From: JAIBAC01 sp046331095
GTDB taxonomy: Bacteria; Actinomycetota; Acidimicrobiia; UBA2766
Direction of reading: 5' to 3'
NCBI GenBank assembly: GCA_046331095.1
Contig: JAXLRM010000004.1
Coordinates: forward strand, 930,001 to 994,000
DNA: 64,000 nt
Positions 60,110 through 64,000 of the stretch are shown here, piece after piece; position 1 is the first letter of the stretch; each line of letters opens with the position of its first letter. Below the pieces are notes generated by a model. The model saw only the letters and a program-made list of their open reading frames with translations, was not told the origin of the DNA and ran no database searches. Made by a program: the position numbers and the translations under genes.

Positions 60110-62718
60110 GCGGCGACGCGCCCGCGGTGGCCGACGCCGCCGTCGCGGCTGCCGGGCACGCCGGCCCGGGCCGTCGGGCGCGTCCGGTCGCCGCCCTGCG
60201 CGTGTTCGCCCGCGTCGGTCTCGGGGCCCTGTGGTCGGATCGGGCCCGCAGCACGCTCGCGATCGTGGGCGTCGCGATCGGGGTCGTCGTCATCGTCGCC
60301 TCCGCGATCCTCACCCGCGAGCTGCGATCACCGTTCGACACCTTCGCCGCGCCCCTCGCCGCACCCGAAGGGGCCGCACGCGTGATCGAGGTGAGGCCCG
60401 TGGTCCAGGGCGGCCTCGAGCCCGGCGTCGTGGAGCGCCTCCGCGGCGTTGCCGGCGTCGAGGCAGCCGTGCCCGTCGTCGCGGACCTGCTGCCGCTGCG
60501 CAGCGGTGGCGCCGAGGCAGGCGCGCTGCTGCTCGGCGTCGACTGCAGCGTCGAGGCTCTCGTGGGCGACTTCGGCTGCACCGAGCTCGTGCCCGATCCC
60601 GGCGCGCTGCCGAGCGAACCCGTCCTCGCCCTGAGCGAGCCTCTCGCCGCCGACCTCGGCGTCGCTCCCGGCGGGACCGTCCGACTGCCCGGCGGCGACC
60701 CCGCAGGGGTGCCGGTCGGGCTCGTGTTCCCCGCCGACGCGCTGCGCGGCCTCGGGGACGCACGCGTCGCGCTGACCGCGTCACCCGCCGTCGCTTCGTC
60801 CCTGCTCGGTCGGCCCGCCATGCTGACCTCCGCCGAGGTCGTGGTCGCCGCTGACGCCGCCGGCGACGTGCGTGCCCGGATCGAAGAGGCCGTCGGCGAC
60901 ACCGCGACGCTCGACACCCCCGGTGCGCGGATGCCGCCTGCGCTCGTGACCGTGCAGGCCGCGCTGGGGTCGGTCTCCATCGGCGGCCTCATGGTCGGCA
61001 TCGTGATCGCCTTCAACAGCGTCCTGTTGGCCACGGACCGCAGGCGTTCCGTGCTCGCCACCCTGTGGGCGATCGGCGCGACACCGGGACGCCTCGTCGC
61101 CGGCCTCCTCGCAGAGGGCGCGATCCTGGGCCTGTTGGGCGGCGCCCTCGCGATCCCGGGCGGGTTCCTGCTCGGACGTGTACTCGTCGGCCTCTTCGGC
61201 AACGCCCTCCTGCGCGGCACCGGCGTCGTGCTCAGCCCGCACCTCGCGGCCGCCGACATCGGCGTAGCGCTCGGCGGCGGCCTGGTCGCCGGGCTCCTCG
61301 CCGTCGTGCCGGCAGCGGTCTCGGTCGTGCGTGCGGGACCGCTCGCATCCGCGGGCGGGGCGACCGGCACGGCCACCGTCCGCGCCCTCAGGATGTGGCC
61401 CCTGTTCGCCGGGCTCGTGTCGGTGGGCCTCGGGGTCTGGGTGATGCGCGCGTTCGGGCGCGGCGAGCTGCCCGCGGGCGCCGCGATGGCGGGTCTCGGC
61501 CTCGGGTTCCTGGGCCTCCTCGGCGCCGCCGTGCCTCTCGTTCCGCGTGTCTCCGCCGGTCTCGCCGCCGTCCTGGGCCGCATCCGCCCCGTCGAGGGCC
61601 TGCTCGCGTGGTCGGACTTCCGCCGCTTCCCGCGGCTGCTCGCGGGGACGGTCGTGACCCTGGCGGCCGCGGCGGCGCTCGCCGGGAGCTTCGCGAGCAT
61701 CGGCGCGCTCGCGGCGCGGAGCGCCGCGGACGCGGCCGCAACCGCGCTGGGTGGGGACCTCCTCGTCTCGGCGCAGGGACTCTGGGACCAGCGCGACGCC
61801 GCCATCGCAGACGCCGCCGCGGCGGCCGTGCACGGCGTGGCCGGCGTGGACGTGAGCGAACGGCGCCGCGCCGTCCTGCCCTCGGACACCGCGCCGCGCG
61901 TCGTCGTCGGTGTCGATCCCGCCGGCGCCGCGCCAGCCCGTTCGATCGCAGCGGGCCCGGGGTTGCTCGCCGCGCTCGGGCCCGGCACGGTGGCGCTGTC
62001 GACCATCGCGGCGTCGCGCCTCGACGCGACCGCGGGCGGCGAGGTCGAGTTGCCCACGGCGCACGGGCCGCGAACCTTCACGGTGGCCGGAACCTTCGAT
62101 CCCGTCCTCGCTGACGACTCCACCGTGGGTGACTGGGTCCTCGCCGACCTCGGGACCGCGACGCGGGAGTGGGGAGCGATCCGCACCCAGATGACCGTGC
62201 ACCCGAGGGCCGGCACCGACACGGGCGAGGTGCGAGCGGCGCTCGACGCGATCGGGACCGTCGAGGTCTTCGACGCCTCGCGCTGGCGCGCCGAGGCCAC
62301 CGCGTCGATCGAGCGCTACTTCCGCCCCTTCGTCCTCAACGGGTACCTGATCATGGTCGCCGCGGCCGTGGCGCTGTTGAACATGCTGCTGCTGGGGATG
62401 CTCGAACGCCGCCACGAACGCGCGGTGCTGCGCGCCCTCGGGATGGAGGTCGCGCAGGAGCGGCGTGTGATCCTGGCCCAGGCCGGCGTCGTCGCGCTCG
62501 TCGGGGCCGTCACCGCCGTGGCCGTGACGTTGCTGTTCACATGGTTGCTATCGCTCGCGTCGACGGCCTACTACGGGGTGTCGGTGCGGTGGGCCGTGGT
62601 GCCCGCCGCGATCGGGGCGAGCGTCCTGGCGGCGGTCGTGCTCGCGGTCCTGTCCGCGCTCTGGCCGGTGGCGCGGGCGTCGCGCCTCGACACCGCATCG
62701 CAACTGCACGCCGACTAG
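60106..62718 (+). CDS. FtsX/MacB-type ABC transporter permease
   Basis: 870 residues. A helix near 47-68 is followed by a large outside domain (about 75-285), three helices, a loop region, four or more helices in the middle (about 420-530), a second outside domain and three C-terminal helices. Two FtsX segments are recognisable, with RRRSVLATLWAIGATPGRLV in the first and ERRHERAVLRALGMEVAQERR (split by alternation) in the second. Such permeases move lipids or lipoproteins out of the membrane, or act as mechanotransmitters. The ATPase partner is not in the window and may follow. ATGA overlap with the dikinase gene. Confidence 0.88.
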   Translation: MSGDAPAVADAAVAAAGHAGPGRRARPVAALRVFARVGLGALWSDRARSTLAIVGVAIGVVVIVASAILTRELRSPFDTFAAPLAAPEGAARVIEVRPVVQGGLEPGVVERLRGVAGVEAAVPVVADLLPLRSGGAEAGALLLGVDCSVEALVGDFGCTELVPDPGALPSEPVLALSEPLAADLGVAPGGTVRLPGGDPAGVPVGLVFPADALRGLGDARVALTASPAVASSLLGRPAMLTSAEVVVAADAAGDVRARIEEAVGDTATLDTPGARMPPALVTVQAALGSVSIGGLMVGIVIAFNSVLLATDRRRSVLATLWAIGATPGRLVAGLLAEGAILGLLGGALAIPGGFLLGRVLVGLFGNALLRGTGVVLSPHLAAADIGVALGGGLVAGLLAVVPAAVSVVRAGPLASAGGATGTATVRALRMWPLFAGLVSVGLGVWVMRAFGRGELPAGAAMAGLGLGFLGLLGAAVPLVPRVSAGLAAVLGRIRPVEGLLAWSDFRRFPRLLAGTVVTLAAAAALAGSFASIGALAARSAADAAATALGGDLLVSAQGLWDQRDAAIADAAAAAVHGVAGVDVSERRRAVLPSDTAPRVVVGVDPAGAAPARSIAAGPGLLAALGPGTVALSTIAASRLDATAGGEVELPTAHGPRTFTVAGTFDPVLADDSTVGDWVLADLGTATREWGAIRTQMTVHPRAGTDTGEVRAALDAIGTVEVFDASRWRAEATASIERYFRPFVLNGYLIMVAAAVALLNMLLLGMLERRHERAVLRALGMEVAQERRVILAQAGVVALVGAVTAVAVTLLFTWLLSLASTAYYGVSVRWAVVPAAIGASVLAAVVLAVLSALWPVARASRLDTASQLHAD

Positions 62719-62809
62719 GGCGGCGCGTCCGAGAGGAGAGGTCATCGACATCCAGACGGCAGCGGCCACCGAAGGCGTCTCCGGCGAGTTCTCGGCGCTG
62801 GCCCAGGAC

Positions 62810-63883
62810 GTGTACGGGGGCGATCCGAGATGGATCCCCGAGGAGGCCGAGGTCCTAGCGGGGTTCTTCTCGGCGGCCAACCCGCTGCTCGCCCGCATGC
62901 AGGCGCGCACCTGGTGCGTGCCCGGCCGGTCGCGCCTCGCCGCGTTCGTCCAGGACGGTCTCGTCGTCGACGGCGCCAGCGCGGCGTTCTTCGGTTTCTG
63001 GGAGAGCGCCGGCGACGAGGCGGCGGACGCGGCCGTCTTCGACGAGGCCACCGCGTGGGCGGCGGGCCACGGAGCACGATGGATGTACGGCCCGGTGGAC
63101 GGGTCGACGTTCGGGAACTACCGACTCGTGGTCGGCGGAGGCGGCGGCTGGCTGCCGTTCCCGGGTGAGCCGTACAACCCGCCCGAGTACCCGGAGCGGC
63201 TCGAGCGCCGCGGCTTCGAGGCCTTCCGCCACTACCACACCCGCTACGCGAGCTTCGACGACGTCGGCCCGCTCGCCGAAGTTATGGCCGAACCGGCCGG
63301 GCGTGCCCGCGCGGCCGGCTACGAGGTCCTGCCGATCACCGAGGACCTCTGGCTCGAACGCCTCCCCGAACTGCATGCCGCCGCCGACGCGACGTTCGGC
63401 CACGCGTTCGCGTACACGCCGCTGAGCTACGAGGAGTTCGCGGTCGCGTGCGGGCCGGCTTTCGTCGCGAAGATGTGCCCCCACTCGTCCAAGATCGGCG
63501 TCGACGCCGACGGTGCCCTCGCTGGTTTCCAGCTCACCTACGCGGACTTCGGTCCCGTCGTCGTCGCGGGCGCAGGCGCCGATCGTGTGCCGCTGTCGCG
63601 CCTCGACCACGCCACCGGCTTCCCCAGGCTTGTGGCAAAGCTCGGCGAGGAACGGCCGGCTGCGATCCCGAAGACGACTGGGGTGCTGCCGGGGCACCGC
63701 AAGGGCGGCGTGATGGCACTGGTCGGCCTCGAGGTATGGCGCGAGATCCAACAGCGCTACGGCTCGATGGTCTACGCGATCACGGCAGTCGACAACCCGG
63801 TGCAGATCCTGACCGCGAACCTGGCGGACGGCCAGCGCAACTACGCCCTGTACCGCCGCAGCATCGAGGAGGCGAGCCAGTGA
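62810..63883 (+). CDS. GNAT-like N-acyltransferase family protein, start uncertain
   Basis: 357 residues from a GTG, but the homologous region starts earlier: the upstream codons read IDIQTAAATEGVSGEF and ALAQDVYGGDPRWIP, matching the usual N-terminus of a ~380-residue uncharacterised GNAT-like family. Later matches are AAFFGFWES, YGPVDGSTFGNYRLV, PYNPPEYPERLERRGFE and PGHRKGGVMALVGLE. No ATG, GTG or TTG fits upstream; GAGAGGAGAGG at 62731 precedes an ATC at 62744. The gene follows the permease after a short gap and overlaps the next gene by GTGA. A role in N- or O-acylating the operon product is inferred. Confidence 0.7.
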   Translation: MYGGDPRWIPEEAEVLAGFFSAANPLLARMQARTWCVPGRSRLAAFVQDGLVVDGASAAFFGFWESAGDEAADAAVFDEATAWAAGHGARWMYGPVDGSTFGNYRLVVGGGGGWLPFPGEPYNPPEYPERLERRGFEAFRHYHTRYASFDDVGPLAEVMAEPAGRARAAGYEVLPITEDLWLERLPELHAAADATFGHAFAYTPLSYEEFAVACGPAFVAKMCPHSSKIGVDADGALAGFQLTYADFGPVVVAGAGADRVPLSRLDHATGFPRLVAKLGEERPAAIPKTTGVLPGHRKGGVMALVGLEVWREIQQRYGSMVYAITAVDNPVQILTANLADGQRNYALYRRSIEEASQ

Positions 63884-64000
63884 CCGAAGGCACCAGCCTG
63901 CCACCCGGGCCACCCCAGCCCCCCCCGGCGCCCCGGTCTCCCGGATCGGCGTCGGGTCCGCAGCCCGCTGGGGTGGTCATCCGCCCCGTCCCGTCGTCGC
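63880..64000 (+). CDS. Start of a further operon gene, cut by the window end
   Basis: The GTG shares GTGA with the upstream stop, and the frame is open to the last base (40 codons). The visible part is Pro/Gly/Ser-rich (TEGTSLPPGPPQPPPAP), then turns to GVVIRPVPSS, like a disordered leader before a folded domain. By position it could be the ATPase for the FtsX-type permease, but nothing in the visible residues shows that. Confidence 0.5.
   Translation, partial: MTEGTSLPPGPPQPPPAPRSPGSASGPQPAGVVIRPVPSS

Noticed and set aside
1..64000. tRNA, rRNA or tmRNA genes
   Set aside because: All gaps were read for cloverleaf-like or rRNA-like sequence by eye; none was convincing. A covariance search would settle small RNAs.
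63880..64000. Calling the last gene the ABC transporter ATPase
   Set aside because: Only a proline-rich leader is visible; no Walker motif is within the window.

Overview
The window is a chromosomal stretch of a very GC-rich actinobacterium. An actinobacterial QcrC-QcrA-QcrB plus CtaC/D/E/F respiratory block, a GT87 mannosyltransferase, GlpX-type fructose bisphosphatase, TANNNT-type leaderless promoters and dense 4-nt stop/start overlaps all fit Actinomycetota. A member of the Acidimicrobiia is my best guess, but no rRNA or other phylogenetic marker is present to prove it. I see no tRNA or rRNA gene, CRISPR array, insertion sequence or phage.

Layout. 0-6 kb: 3' end of a GT87 gene, a PAS-GGDEF-EAL c-di-GMP enzyme, a geranylgeranyl-reductase-family oxidoreductase, a seven-unit hairpin array and AzlC/AzlD. 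6-14 kb: a low-GC Tat-exported glycosidase-like gene, an alpha/beta hydrolase, a double-length ThyX-like protein, an eight-unit hairpin array, an ABC1 kinase and glucose-6-phosphate dehydrogenase. 13.4-20.2 kb: the terminal respiratory chain, ctaE-qcrC-qcrA-qcrB on plus and ctaC-ctaD-ctaF on minus, convergent on a palindrome-rich gap. 20-37 kb: mostly housekeeping genes (acyl-CoA dehydrogenase, MATE exporter, RlmN, histidine phosphatase, GlpX, GtrA, endonuclease III, HisD-HisC, MsrA) with an acidic DxDGDG-repeat protein and an EKAE-repeat membrane protein. 38-45 kb: a giant secreted protein with 17 PKD domains. 45-49 kb: a DUF1345 membrane protein, a phosphoribosyltransferase, PPK2 and a secreted esterase bracketed by related hairpin repeats.

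49.3-64 kb (continuing past the end): one tightly coupled plus-strand operon. It holds a secreted GH5/endoglycoceramidase-like lipoprotein, a BtaA-like DUF3419 aminocarboxypropyltransferase, a PilZ-like/HMG-CoA reductase/APH-kinase fusion, an OleC-like adenylate-forming ligase, a UbiA-family membrane transferase, a rifampin-phosphotransferase/PEP-synthase-like enzyme, an FtsX/MacB-type permease, a GNAT-like protein and a proline-rich start of a further gene. No pathway I know combines these. The most economical reading is synthesis and export of an unusual isoprenoid- or lipid-derived molecule. This is the most likely undescribed system in the window.

A second theme is genome architecture. 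Six gaps at or near gene ends and one gap between two gene starts carry palindromic repeats. The clearest are tandem units with an 11-bp outer stem and a shorter inner stem. Many monocistronic or operon-leading genes also show a TANNNT hexamer 6-9 nt before the start codon and no ribosome binding site, which suggests leaderless mRNAs.
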